Position numbers and translations under genes: made by a program
Shown: positions 45,438 through 53,810 of the stretch, piece after piece
Layout: every line of letters starts with the position of its first letter
Position numbering within the stretch: position 1 is the stretch's first letter
Notes under the pieces: generated by a model
Database searches by the model: none
Told to the model about the DNA's origin: nothing
Seen by the model: only the letters and a program-made list of their open reading frames with translations
Assembly (NCBI RefSeq): GCF_019884785.1
Contig: NZ_CP082326.1
Coordinates: 2,287,355 to 2,351,354 of the forward strand
DNA length: 64,000 nucleotides
Source: Crassaminicella profunda
GTDB lineage: Bacteria; Bacillota; Clostridia; Peptostreptococcales; Thermotaleaceae
Direction of reading: 5' to 3'

Positions 45438-46103
45438 TCATTTATTTAAATATCTTTCTTCATAGTTTTTATAATTAAACGTTTTACAAAAATAATCTAG
45501 CACTAATTGATTGGCATGGTTAAAATCAACGGCTCTTCCAATAATATTTTGAACAGAAGTAACCCCCCTATCAGATATACCACAAGGAACAATCCATCTA
45601 AAGTAGTTTAAGTTTGTATTAACATTAAAAGCAAATCCATGCATTATAATACCTCGTTTCACGGCTAAACCTATGGCAACAATCTTTTTGTTATTGACCC
45701 ATACCCCTGTATATTTTGCATCTCTTCCTGCAATAATCTTATATTCTTCCTTTAAAAGCTTAATAAACACGTCTTCAAGGTTTCTAACAAAAGTTCTTAT
45801 ACCCATATGGGAATTTTTCAAATCAACTATAGGATACCCAACAATTTGACCTTCTCCGTGATAAGTAACATCTCCACCTCTATTAATTTTTACTAAATGT
45901 ATTCCCTGATCATTTAAAAATTTCTCACTTCCTAGAATATGTTCCTTTTCTGCTCTTCTTCCTAATGTAATCACTGATGGATGTTCCACTAAAATCAACG
46001 TATCTTCAATCTCTTGATCTTGCCTCTTTTTTAAAAGATCATATTGAATCTTCAGCGCTTTTTTATATTCACATCTTCCTAAGAATAAAACATTTATTTT
46101 CAT
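45438..46103 (-). CDS. lipB: octanoyl-[acyl carrier protein]-protein octanoyltransferase
   Basis: 221 residues. RGGDVTYHGEGQ near 72 and the Cys/Lys catalytic pair (Lys in AIGLAVKRG near 140, Cys in VPCGISDRGVTS near 170) define LipB. Transfers octanoate from ACP to the GcvH lipoyl Lys; LipA then sulfurates it. The ATG at 46103 is preferred over a GTG three codons earlier that lies in the binding site. Confidence 0.95.
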   Translation of the reverse strand: MKINVLFLGRCEYKKALKIQYDLLKKRQDQEIEDTLILVEHPSVITLGRRAEKEHILGSEKFLNDQGIHLVKINRGGDVTYHGEGQIVGYPIVDLKNSHMGIRTFVRNLEDVFIKLLKEEYKIIAGRDAKYTGVWVNNKKIVAIGLAVKRGIIMHGFAFNVNTNLNYFRWIVPCGISDRGVTSVQNIIGRAVDFNHANQLVLDYFCKTFNYKNYEERYLNK

Positions 46104-46143
46104 TTCACCCACTTCCTATTCCCTAAATAAAATTTGTATTTAT

Positions 46144-46172
46144 ATACCTCCCTCGTAAACACGGGGAGGTAT
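46144..46172 (-). terminator. strong hairpin between the selenoprotein gene and lipB
   Basis: ATACCTCCC (46144-46152) with GGGAGGTAT (46164-46172), 11-base loop. On the minus strand only a weak T tract follows (ATAAATACAAATTTT), so partial termination or processing is likely. Confidence 0.55.
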
Positions 46173-46190
46173 GCATAAATCTATTCTCAT

Positions 46191-46490
46191 CTAAACTAAC
46201 TGATATCTATATATTAATGTATATTGTCCTTTTCTTTCTTTAACTCCTGCTTTGATTATGTTTGCAACTCGTCCCGAATCTAATGTAATTTTAGTTCCTT
46301 CTACCCTCTCTAAATATGTTGTAACTGCTTTTGCTTGTTCTGGTTCTACCATTTCCTTCACTCCCCACGGAAGTGACATAACTTTTACAGCATCTCATGT
46401 TTCACATATGTTCCCTTCTCTTTCTTTTATTGAGTTTTCTATACTATTTTTTAATGCAAGTGCTACATCACCATCATGTGCAAATAACAT
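46191..46490 (-). CDS. candidate new selenoprotein with CxxU motif in the glycine-cleavage operon
   Basis: An uninterrupted 99-residue frame if the TGA at 46395-46397 is read as selenocysteine 32. ATG at 46490 has a perfect AAGGAGAG 6 bases upstream. The Sec lies in ICETUD, a CxxU redox motif as in GrdA. An 8-bp hairpin with loop GTG (46358-46376) begins 18 bases after the TGA, the expected SECIS place. N-terminal part is acidic/helical (residues 1-30); C-terminal part (60-99) has beta-strand character ending IYRYQLV. No known family recognised. It lies between gcvPB and lipB, co-directional. The organism uses Sec (grdA, grdH nearby). A role in lipoyl or thiol redox is a guess. Confidence 0.8.
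46358..46376 (-). promoter_or_regulatory. SECIS element of the new selenoprotein gene
   Basis: On the minus strand TCACTTCC, loop GTG, GGGAGTGA: eight pairs (one G-T). Located 18 bases after the TGA, within the coding frame, with a G-containing small loop as in known SelB-binding hairpins. Confidence 0.72.
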
Positions 46491-46565
46491 CCTATTCTCT
46501 CCTTTTTAAATGGTTTCTAGAGCTTTACCTATCCATGTTATACTCAAAAAAGACAAGACTTTTTC

Positions 46566-48029
46566 TTATTTCTTATCCTTTTCCCATTTTACAATTAAAT
46601 TTCTTGCTGCCCTTGCTTCATCTATTCTCCTAACAGGTGTATCATGTGGTGCAGTCTTTAAAATCTGTGGATCTTCCTTTGCCTCTTTTGCAATTTTTAT
46701 CATGGTTTCAATAAAACCATCTATCGTTTCAAGACTTTCTGTTTCTGTTGGTTCAATCATCAACGCTTCGTTCACAATTAATGGAAAATATATGGTTGGT
46801 GGATGATACCCATAATCTAATAATCTCTTAGCTACATCAAGAGTTGAAACTTCTGAAAGTTCTTCTCCTAACCCGCCTAAAACAAATTCATGCTTACATA
46901 CTTGATTGATTGGCAAATAATAATATTCCTTAAGTTTATTCATCATATAATTTGCATTCAAAACTGCTGTTTCACTTACTTCTTTAATTCCCTCTGCTCC
47001 CATTGTAAGAATATAAACATATGCACGAAGGATTATTCCATAGTTTCCATAGAATCCTTTAATTTTACCAATTGTATCTGGTTGATCATAATTTAATATA
47101 TACTGATTATCCTTTTTATCAATTACTGGTACAGGCAAAAACTTAACAAGATGTTCTTTTACACCTACTGGTCCACTTCCTGGCCCACCTCCACCATGAG
47201 GTGTAGAAAAAGTCTTATGTAGATTATAATGCATTACATCAAAGCCCATATCTCCAGGCCTTACTTTTCCCATAATGGCATTCATATTTGCCCCATCATA
47301 GTATAAAAGTCCTCCAGCTTCATGTACAAGATCTGCAATCAATTTAATATTTTTTTCAAAAAGTCCTAATGTACTTGGATTGGTTAACATTAAACCTGCA
47401 ATTTCTTCATTTAGAACAGCTTTTAATGCATCAATATCCACTGCTCCATTCTTATCAGATTGAATTTCAACAATTTCAAATCCTGAAACAGCAGCAGTTG
47501 CCGGATTTGTACCATGGGCAGAATCAGGTACGATGATTTTTTTTCTTTTTACATCTCCTCGGCTTTCATGATAAGCCTTTATGATCATAAGCCCTGTAAG
47601 CTCTCCATGAGCCCCTGCCGCAGGCTGTAGAGTCGTTTTATCCATACCTGATATTTCTGATAAAAAATCTCCTAAATTATACATAATTTCAAGAGAGCCT
47701 TGTACCGTTTCTTCAGGTTGATAAGGATGTATTTCAGTAAGTTCCCTAATAGATGCCATATCTTCATTAATTTTTGGATTATATTTCATTGTACAAGATC
47801 CTAAAGGATAAAATCCTGTATCCACTCCATAATTTAAATTAGATAAATTGGTAAAATGTCTAATCACATCTACTTCACTTACCTCAGGCAAATTCACTTC
47901 CTCTTCTCTTAAAAATTCACTTGGGATAAATTCCCTCATTTCTCCATTGCATAAATCACACTTTGGAAGAGCATATGCTTTTCTTCCTTCTTTAGATATC
48001 TCAAAAATTAATTGATCATACATTTTCAC
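46566..48029 (-). CDS. gcvPB: glycine dehydrogenase (decarboxylating) subunit 2
   Basis: 487 residues, the C-terminal half of P protein. PLP Lys in [18 protein letters not shown] near 270. Decarboxylates glycine and passes the aminomethyl group to lipoylated GcvH. GTG start at 48029 with GGAGG 7 bases upstream; it shares one base with the gcvPA stop (TAGTG). It is the last P-protein gene, followed after 75 bases by the selenoprotein gene. Confidence 0.97.
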   Translation of the reverse strand: MKMYDQLIFEISKEGRKAYALPKCDLCNGEMREFIPSEFLREEEVNLPEVSEVDVIRHFTNLSNLNYGVDTGFYPLGSCTMKYNPKINEDMASIRELTEIHPYQPEETVQGSLEIMYNLGDFLSEISGMDKTTLQPAAGAHGELTGLMIIKAYHESRGDVKRKKIIVPDSAHGTNPATAAVSGFEIVEIQSDKNGAVDIDALKAVLNEEIAGLMLTNPSTLGLFEKNIKLIADLVHEAGGLLYYDGANMNAIMGKVRPGDMGFDVMHYNLHKTFSTPHGGGGPGSGPVGVKEHLVKFLPVPVIDKKDNQYILNYDQPDTIGKIKGFYGNYGIILRAYVYILTMGAEGIKEVSETAVLNANYMMNKLKEYYYLPINQVCKHEFVLGGLGEELSEVSTLDVAKRLLDYGYHPPTIYFPLIVNEALMIEPTETESLETIDGFIETMIKIAKEAKEDPQILKTAPHDTPVRRIDEARAARNLIVKWEKDKK

Positions 48030-49369
48030 TATACCACCTCCAAAGCACTTAAAAATTTATCTATTTCCATCTTCGTTCTTTTCTCCGTTACAGCAAACAT
48101 TAATCCATTCTCAAGTTCAGGATAATCCTTGTTAATTTCATATCCACCCATTATTCCATTATTTAATAAATGTTTATTAATATCCTTACTATCTATAGGA
48201 CTTGTTACTACAAATTCTTTGAAAAATGGTTGATTGAACAATATGTTGAATTTACCACCCTTTGTCATTTCTTTTAGCGCATAATGAGACTTTTGAACAC
48301 ACCTCTGTGCTACTTCTTTAAGTCCTTTTTTACCCATTGTTGTTAAATAGACTGTTGCTATTAAAGCATTTAATCCTTGATTTGAGCAAATATTTGAAGT
48401 TGCCTTAAATCTTCTAATATGTTGTTCTCTTGCCTGTAAAGTCAATACAAAAGCTCTTTTCCCATCTGCATCAACAGATTGTCCAACAATTCTACCTGGC
48501 ATTTTTCTTGCTAATTTTGATTTAGTTGCCATAAATCCTAAATAAGGACCTCCAAAATTCAACCCATTTCCTAAAGATTGACCTTCCCCTACAACAATAT
48601 CCACTCCTAATTCCCCTGGACTTTTTAATATGCCAAGAGAAATTGGATCTACATATGTAATAAACATTCCTTTATTTGCATGCGTTATTTTTTCTATTTC
48701 TGTTAAGTCTTCTATAATTCCAAAGAAATTAGGATTTTGAATAATGACTCCTGCTGTATTTTTATTCACCATAGACTTTAATTTTTCAATATCCGTTACA
48801 CCATCTGCCATGTCTACTTCTACCACTTCCATATCTCTAAATTTCATATAAGTATGCATTACTTTTCTAACCTCAGGATGGACTGTTTTAGATATGACAA
48901 CAGATTTTCTTCTTGTATTTGCACAAGCCATCATTCCTGCTTCCACACAAGCAGTTGGTCCATCATACATAGAAGCATTGGATAGATCCATCCCTGTAAG
49001 GTTAGCAATCATGGTTTGGTATTCAAATATAACACGAAGTGTTCCTTGGCTAATTTCTGGTTGATAAGGTGTATATGCTGTAAAAAACTCTGATCGACTA
49101 GCAATATGCTTAATAATTGCAGGAATATAATGATCATAAGCACCAGCTCCCAAAAATGAAATCAATTCATTGGTACTTCTATTCTTTTTTGTAAGTCTAT
49201 TCATATGGCTTATAATTTCAGTTTCTGATAAACCTGTCCCTAAATTCAACTCTCTATTTAAACGAAGTTCTTTTGGTATATCTTCAAACAAATCCTCTAT
49301 AGATTTAACTCCCATACTATCAAGCATTAATTTTTTATCTGATTCTGTATTCGGTATATACCTGTGCAT
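48029..49369 (-). CDS. gcvPA: glycine dehydrogenase (decarboxylating) subunit 1
   Basis: 446 residues, N-terminal half of P protein, with the conserved MHRYIPNT start, [12 protein letters not shown] near 90 and DGPTACVEA near 150. Forms the alpha2beta2 P protein with GcvPB. Start behind AGGAGG. Split P proteins are usual in Firmicutes. Confidence 0.97.
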   Translation of the reverse strand: MHRYIPNTESDKKLMLDSMGVKSIEDLFEDIPKELRLNRELNLGTGLSETEIISHMNRLTKKNRSTNELISFLGAGAYDHYIPAIIKHIASRSEFFTAYTPYQPEISQGTLRVIFEYQTMIANLTGMDLSNASMYDGPTACVEAGMMACANTRRKSVVISKTVHPEVRKVMHTYMKFRDMEVVEVDMADGVTDIEKLKSMVNKNTAGVIIQNPNFFGIIEDLTEIEKITHANKGMFITYVDPISLGILKSPGELGVDIVVGEGQSLGNGLNFGGPYLGFMATKSKLARKMPGRIVGQSVDADGKRAFVLTLQAREQHIRRFKATSNICSNQGLNALIATVYLTTMGKKGLKEVAQRCVQKSHYALKEMTKGGKFNILFNQPFFKEFVVTSPIDSKDINKHLLNNGIMGGYEINKDYPELENGLMFAVTEKRTKMEIDKFLSALEVV

Positions 49370-49402
49370 ATTCTTCCTCCTACCTTTACAAATTTATTTC
49401 TA

Positions 49403-49789
49403 TTAATGACTTTTATTTTTACAAAACTCCTCATATGCTTTGTCATCCATCAGATTGTCAAGTTCAGATTGATCCTTTAACTCTACTAATAAAATCCAGC
49501 TTTCATAAGGCTTTTCATTCAGCATTTGTGGCGCATTTTCTAATTCTTCATTGATTTCTACAACCTTTCCAGAAACCGGCATATATGAATCAGAAGCAGC
49601 CTTAACGGATTCTATCACCCCAAAAACATCCGTTGCATTTAATTCATCATCCATCTCTGGTACTTCTACATAAACGATTTCACCTAAAGCATGTTGTGCA
49701 TAATCCGTAATCCCAATATAAGCCTTATTCCCTTCTACTTTTACCCACTCATGATCCTTTGAATAATATAATCCTTGTACAATCTTCAT
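49403..49789 (-). CDS. gcvH: glycine cleavage system H protein
   Basis: 128 residues. The lipoylation Lys is in [11 protein letters not shown] near 64, and HEWVKVEG near 12 is typical. Carries the aminomethyl intermediate from P to T protein. ATG at 49789 has AAAGGAGG 8 bases upstream; the longer frame start is not used. Confidence 0.97.
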   Translation of the reverse strand: MKIVQGLYYSKDHEWVKVEGNKAYIGITDYAQHALGEIVYVEVPEMDDELNATDVFGVIESVKAASDSYMPVSGKVVEINEELENAPQMLNEKPYESWILLVELKDQSELDNLMDDKAYEEFCKNKSH

Positions 49790-49890
49790 TCGTAATTCCT
49801 CCTTTTTTATCAATAGTATTTTAAGTTTTGTTGATCTATTTTATTCACTCTACTTATTATCCCTTAGCGAATTCATCCAATTAAAATCCC

Positions 49891-50997
49891 TTATTTTTTG
49901 TAATTTTTATTGTAAAACTTTTTACTAATTACTTTTGCCTTTGCAATTCTTTTTCTAACTTGTATCTCAATAGGTGTATCCAATTTTGCATATTCTATAT
50001 CTACCATTGCCAACCCAATATTCTTCTTTACTGTTGGAGCTGCATACCCCGTTGTCACAAAACCGATTTTCTTACCCTCTGCTAGTACATCATATCCATG
50101 TCTTGGAATTCCTTTATCAATCATTTCAAATCCTACTATTTTTCGCTTTAGTCCTTCTGCTTTTTGCTTAACCAATGCTTCTTTCCCGATGAAATTTGAT
50201 TTGTTAAGTTTCACAAAAAAGCCTAATCCTGCTTCTAATGGTGTAATTTCTTCGGAAAGTTCATTTCCATAAAGAGGTAATGACGCTTCAAACCTCAAAG
50301 TATCTCTAGCCCCTAGTCCTGCTGGCTTCAATCCTTCTTCTTTTCCAGCTGCTAATAATGCATCCCACACTTTTTTTGCATCTTCATGGGATAAGTAAAT
50401 CTCAAATCCATCTTCACCTGTATATCCTGTTCTTGATACTAAACAATTTGCTCCAGCTACTGCTACATTTCTTTTACAATAAAAAAATTTAATTTCTGAA
50501 AGATTTGTATCTGTTAGTTTTTGTAATATTTTTTGTGCATTTGGCCCTTGAATGGCCATTTCAGAAACATCATCTGAAATATTATTTATTTTTACATGAA
50601 ATTCTCCAATATTATCTTCCATCCATTTAAAATCTTTTTCCACATTACTTGCATTGATCACAAGATAAAAATGATCTTTATTAAACTTATATACTAATAA
50701 ATCATCTACAACTCCCCCATGAGGATAGCACATGAAAGTATATAAGATCTGACCCTCTTCGAGGACTGACACGTCATTGGTAACTAAATTTTGTACAAAA
50801 TCAAATGCTTCACTTCCTATAATATCCACTTCCCCCATATGGGATACATCAAATAATCCTGCAAAATTTCTTACGCTTTCATGCTCTATGGTTATGCCTT
50901 CATATTGCACCGGTAATGCCCACCCAGAAAAATCAATAATTTTTCCACCATGGCTCTCATGTTTCTCAAACAAAGAGGTTTTTCTAATTTCATTCAT
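49891..50997 (-). CDS. gcvT: aminomethyltransferase (glycine cleavage system T protein)
   Basis: 368 residues. FDVSHMGEVDI near 52, GYTGEDGFEIYL near 190 and GLGARDTLR(F/L) near 223 are the T-protein signatures. Releases ammonia and forms methylene-tetrahydrofolate. ATG at 50997 has AAAGGAGGAG about 6 bases upstream; the 96-base longer frame runs through leader hairpins. No gene for L protein (dihydrolipoamide dehydrogenase) is in the operon. Confidence 0.97.
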   Translation of the reverse strand: MNEIRKTSLFEKHESHGGKIIDFSGWALPVQYEGITIEHESVRNFAGLFDVSHMGEVDIIGSEAFDFVQNLVTNDVSVLEEGQILYTFMCYPHGGVVDDLLVYKFNKDHFYLVINASNVEKDFKWMEDNIGEFHVKINNISDDVSEMAIQGPNAQKILQKLTDTNLSEIKFFYCKRNVAVAGANCLVSRTGYTGEDGFEIYLSHEDAKKVWDALLAAGKEEGLKPAGLGARDTLRFEASLPLYGNELSEEITPLEAGLGFFVKLNKSNFIGKEALVKQKAEGLKRKIVGFEMIDKGIPRHGYDVLAEGKKIGFVTTGYAAPTVKKNIGLAMVDIEYAKLDTPIEIQVRKRIAKAKVISKKFYNKNYKK

Positions 50998-51015
50998 CCA
51001 TTTCTCCTCCTTTAC

Positions 51016-51154
51016 ATTTTTTATATTATTAGCATGCTTCATAATATAAAAAATATTAACGCTCATTAATATATTCCTCTTGTTTAAACCCACATAAATA
51101 AAACAGAGGAATATAATGGTATGCTCTATTCATCACCAAAATATTCCTCTGTTT
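51016..51154 (-). promoter_or_regulatory. structured mnmA-gcvT intergenic leader with mutually exclusive stems
   Basis: Segment A (51141-51154) is a perfect 14-bp complement of B (51101-51114). B is also complementary, with one bulge, to C (51071-51085). On the minus strand A:B is followed by TATTTATG, a weak terminator form; B:C would prevent it. Nearer gcvT a 14-bp hairpin (51016-51029 with 51041-51054) ends just before the AGGAGG of gcvT. A 17-codon frame (51126-51179) overlaps A. No glycine riboswitch motif is seen. Confidence 0.55.
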
Positions 51155-51182
51155 CTTCATAAAATTTATCGTTAAACATGAA

Positions 51183-52265
51183 TCAGTTCTTTATAACTGA
51201 TTCTATAATACCTCCACCAATAACTTCATCACCATGATAAAAAACTACAGCCTGTCCAGGTGCAACAGCTCTTTCTTTTCGATCAAATAGTACTTTAACC
51301 CTTCCATTTTCTAAGTTTGAAACACTAGCAGGCAAAAACCATCCCCACTGACATACTTTTACCTTTACTTTAATCTCCTCTTTTAGCTCATCAAAAATTG
51401 TAAAATTTACATTTTTAGCGATCAATCCCATTGAATAAGTATCCTCATCATCACCAAGAAGAATTTCATTTTTTTCAGAATCAATATGCACCACAAACAT
51501 GGGAGGATTTACATTTATTCCAAGACCTCTCTTCTGTCCAATCGTATAACGAACAATTCCTTTATGCTTTCCAACAATTTTCCCCGTCCTATCTACAAAA
51601 TTTCCACTTTTCAATGCATCTGATGATATCTTTGCCAGATAAGATACATGATCTTCATTGGGTATAAAACATATACCTGTACTATCACTTTTTTTTGCTA
51701 TTAAAGGATCGATTTTATAAGCTAACTTTCTAACTTCTTCCTTTGAAGTAAATTTCCCAAGAGGCAATAATATATATTTTAGTTGCTCTTGACTTAAGGA
51801 ATGAAGATTATATGCTTGATCTTTTCTTTCTGGTATTCCCTTAAATATGCGATATCTTTTTAGCTCTTTATCATAACAAATATTTGCATAATGTCCTGTA
51901 GCAATATAGTATGCACCAAGACTATGGGCTGTTTCTATGAGTTTTCCATACTTTATGATCCTATTGCATGTAACACATGGATTAGGCGTTCTACCTTTTA
52001 AATATTCTTCTATAAACTCCTTTTTCACAGTTTCTTCAAAAATACCTTTATAATCTACCACATAATGAGGTATATCAAGAATTTTAGCAATTCGTTTTGC
52101 ATCTCTTATAAAGGAAGGTTCAACTATATTCCCTTCTTCATCATATTCTTTAAAAACAGTCATTGTAATTCCTATAACATCATATCCCTCTCTTTTAAGA
52201 AGATATGCAGCAGCAGTACTATCCACACCACCACTTAGACCCACAGCTACTTTATTTTTATTCAT
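51183..52265 (-). CDS. mnmA: tRNA 2-thiouridine(34) synthase
   Basis: 360 residues. PP-loop GLSGGVDST near 9; catalytic cysteines in TPNPCVTCNR near 99 and STGICFI near 195; C-terminal PGQAVVFYHGDEVIGGGII. Thiolates U34 of tRNA-Lys, Glu and Gln. ATG at 52265; a GTG directly before it (52268) is equally spaced from AAGGTG and possible. After its TGA the same frame stays open for 19 more codons to TAG at 51126-51128. Confidence 0.94.
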   Translation of the reverse strand: MNKNKVAVGLSGGVDSTAAAYLLKREGYDVIGITMTVFKEYDEEGNIVEPSFIRDAKRIAKILDIPHYVVDYKGIFEETVKKEFIEEYLKGRTPNPCVTCNRIIKYGKLIETAHSLGAYYIATGHYANICYDKELKRYRIFKGIPERKDQAYNLHSLSQEQLKYILLPLGKFTSKEEVRKLAYKIDPLIAKKSDSTGICFIPNEDHVSYLAKISSDALKSGNFVDRTGKIVGKHKGIVRYTIGQKRGLGINVNPPMFVVHIDSEKNEILLGDDEDTYSMGLIAKNVNFTIFDELKEEIKVKVKVCQWGWFLPASVSNLENGRVKVLFDRKERAVAPGQAVVFYHGDEVIGGGIIESVIKN

Positions 52266-52410
52266 CACTATGCTAACACCTTCATATACTCTCCTATTTC
52301 AATAAAATTTTGTAAAGCTTTTTGCCCACTACCTTCATTCTATCAACTCCTCGTATTGCATTTATTAAAATTATATTATATTTGTTCCTCTAATTCTATC
52401 AACTTTATAT

Positions 52411-52438
52411 AAAAAACACTACCCAAAAGAGTAGTGTT
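52411..52438 (-). terminator. terminator of the small-gene pair
   Basis: AACACTAC (52415-52422) with GTAGTGTT (52431-52438), 8-base loop, followed on minus by TTTTTT. Confidence 0.88.
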
Positions 52439-52457
52439 CTTATGATTTATCATAAAT

Positions 52458-52622
52458 TTATTTTCTTAATAATTCTCTAAAATGTACCTTTTTAAGTTGA
52501 TTTTTAGTTTTGATTCCCTTAGCTTCAAAAATATCTTCATATACTTTATCAGCCATTGAATTTCCAGTGATTATTCTCTTTGCATTTTCTATTCTTTTAT
52601 ATCCTAACATGTAAAATACCAT
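52458..52622 (-). CDS. small hypothetical protein (54 residues), second gene of a two-gene unit
   Basis: MVFYMLGYKRIENA... to ...FRELLRK, basic and helical, no family recognised. ATG at 52622 follows GAAAGGGGAAATTAAAA. It starts 39 bases after the small peptide gene and ends 20 bases before a strong terminator. The complete frame between promoter, binding site and terminator argues that it is real. It was missed because it is short. Confidence 0.6.
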   Translation of the reverse strand: MVFYMLGYKRIENAKRIITGNSMADKVYEDIFEAKGIKTKNQLKKVHFRELLRK

Positions 52623-52661
52623 TTTTAATTTCCCCTTTCAAATTTAAAATATTGATTTTAT

Positions 52662-52784
52662 CTATAAATTTGATAGGGCCGGAGGTTCTGGAAAGTGGCC
52701 ATAAGAAACGAATTTTAATAGAATGATTACATTATCTGTAAACAATATACTCATCCAAGATTTTATTAATTTATTCACATACAT
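52662..52784 (-). CDS. 40-residue amphipathic peptide, possible AgrD-like signal precursor
   Basis: The reading frame begins MYVNKLIKSWMSILF, continues through a hydrophobic helix (IILLKFV) and ends SYGHFPEPPALSNL. ATG at 52784 has AAAGGAGG 9 bases upstream. The layout (basic amphipathic N-terminus, short Ser-start pentad, then PEPPxL) resembles cyclic lactone autoinducer precursors, whose tails read PExPxxL. However, the usual Cys is a Ser and no agrB-like gene is in the window. A membrane-active or structural peptide is the alternative. Confidence 0.6.
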   Translation of the reverse strand: MYVNKLIKSWMSILFTDNVIILLKFVSYGHFPEPPALSNL

Positions 52785-52857
52785 TCTTATCAGCCTCCTT
52801 TCATTCAATCAATACGCAAAGCCTTAACTATTTCTATGCTTTTCAACTGACAAGATG

Positions 52858-52886
52858 ATTATAGCACCTCCATCAAAAACAGTCAA
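52858..52886 (-). promoter_or_regulatory. strong promoter of the small-gene pair
   Basis: On the minus strand TTGACT (52881-52886), exactly 17 bases, TATAAT (52858-52863). One mismatch to consensus. Leader to the first small gene about 65 bases. Confidence 0.85.
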
Positions 52887-52963
52887 TATTTGGAAAACGG
52901 TTGCTTGAAATTTTTTTCTTCATTTTAGACTATTTTATTTCTCTTTCTACAGAATCAAATTAT

Positions 52964-53797
52964 CTATACTTCAAAGTATTTCGATACTGCTTCTATAGTC
53001 TTCTCTTTTCCTACTTGAATGGTCTTTTCTATATCCCATTCCCAATATTCTGGTCTGAATAGTTCTATAGAAACCATTTTGTTATATCCAATTTCTTTTA
53101 AAGTTTTTAAAATGCCATCAAGGTCTATAAACCCATCTCCTGGCCATAAACGCTTATCATCACGTAATGCACCAAAAGGTAAGTTTTCTGCATCATCAAT
53201 GTGGAAAATAAATAATTTATTCACATCTATTTCTTTCAAATCTGATAATTTAGATAGCATAGCATGAAAATGGAAACAATCTAATACAATCCCCACATGA
53301 TCTTTGTTTACAGTTTTTACAATATCATAGGCTTGTTCAAATCTATTTACTGAACAATTTGGATAACCTACAAATTCAAAAGCTAATTTGAAATTTCTTT
53401 TTTCAGCAATATCTGCTAAAACATTTATTTTGTCAACAGTTTCTTTTTTTATTTCTTCTACCGTATATGCTCCCACATCAAAGGTAGGCACTACGACTGC
53501 TTGATTACAACCTATTTTTTCTCCAACTTCACAAATAAATTCTAAATCCTTTATAATTTCATTGAACTTTTCCTCTGTTCTAAAGCTAATAAACTCTAAC
53601 GCATTAAATGCAAAAGGTTTTATATGACTATTTTCAAAAAATCCAACTAAATCTTCTACTGTATTTCTTTTTAGATAATCCTTTAATTGATCTATACGGA
53701 TTTCGATTAAATCATAACCATGTTTTTCGCAAAATTCTAAATCCTTTTCCAATGTAGAATATTTCATAGTTGTTGCTTCATTAAAACAAATTTTCAT
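52964..53797 (-). CDS. iolI: 2-keto-myo-inositol isomerase
   Basis: 277 residues, the same length as Bacillus IolI and matching it along the whole sequence: MKICFNEATT start, CEKHGYDLIEIR near 23, FEFVGYPNCSVN near 140, LDCFHFHAM near 177 and VSIELFRPEYW near 250. The metal ligands (Glu, Asp, His, Glu) are retained. Interconverts inosose isomers. Start behind AGGGGGGG. Last gene of the iolG-isomerase-iolI operon. Confidence 0.9.
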   Translation of the reverse strand: MKICFNEATTMKYSTLEKDLEFCEKHGYDLIEIRIDQLKDYLKRNTVEDLVGFFENSHIKPFAFNALEFISFRTEEKFNEIIKDLEFICEVGEKIGCNQAVVVPTFDVGAYTVEEIKKETVDKINVLADIAEKRNFKLAFEFVGYPNCSVNRFEQAYDIVKTVNKDHVGIVLDCFHFHAMLSKLSDLKEIDVNKLFIFHIDDAENLPFGALRDDKRLWPGDGFIDLDGILKTLKEIGYNKMVSIELFRPEYWEWDIEKTIQVGKEKTIEAVSKYFEV

Positions 53798-53810
53798 ATA
53801 ACCCCCCCTA

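Noticed and set aside
50998-51182. Glycine riboswitch in front of gcvT
   Set aside because: The region is short and hairpins are present, but I see no glycine-aptamer core or tandem arrangement, so the structure is reported as unknown.
51183-51185. MnmA stop as a further selenocysteine codon
   Set aside because: MnmA is already of normal length, the TGA is not in a redox motif, and the downstream hairpins are not at the usual SECIS distance.
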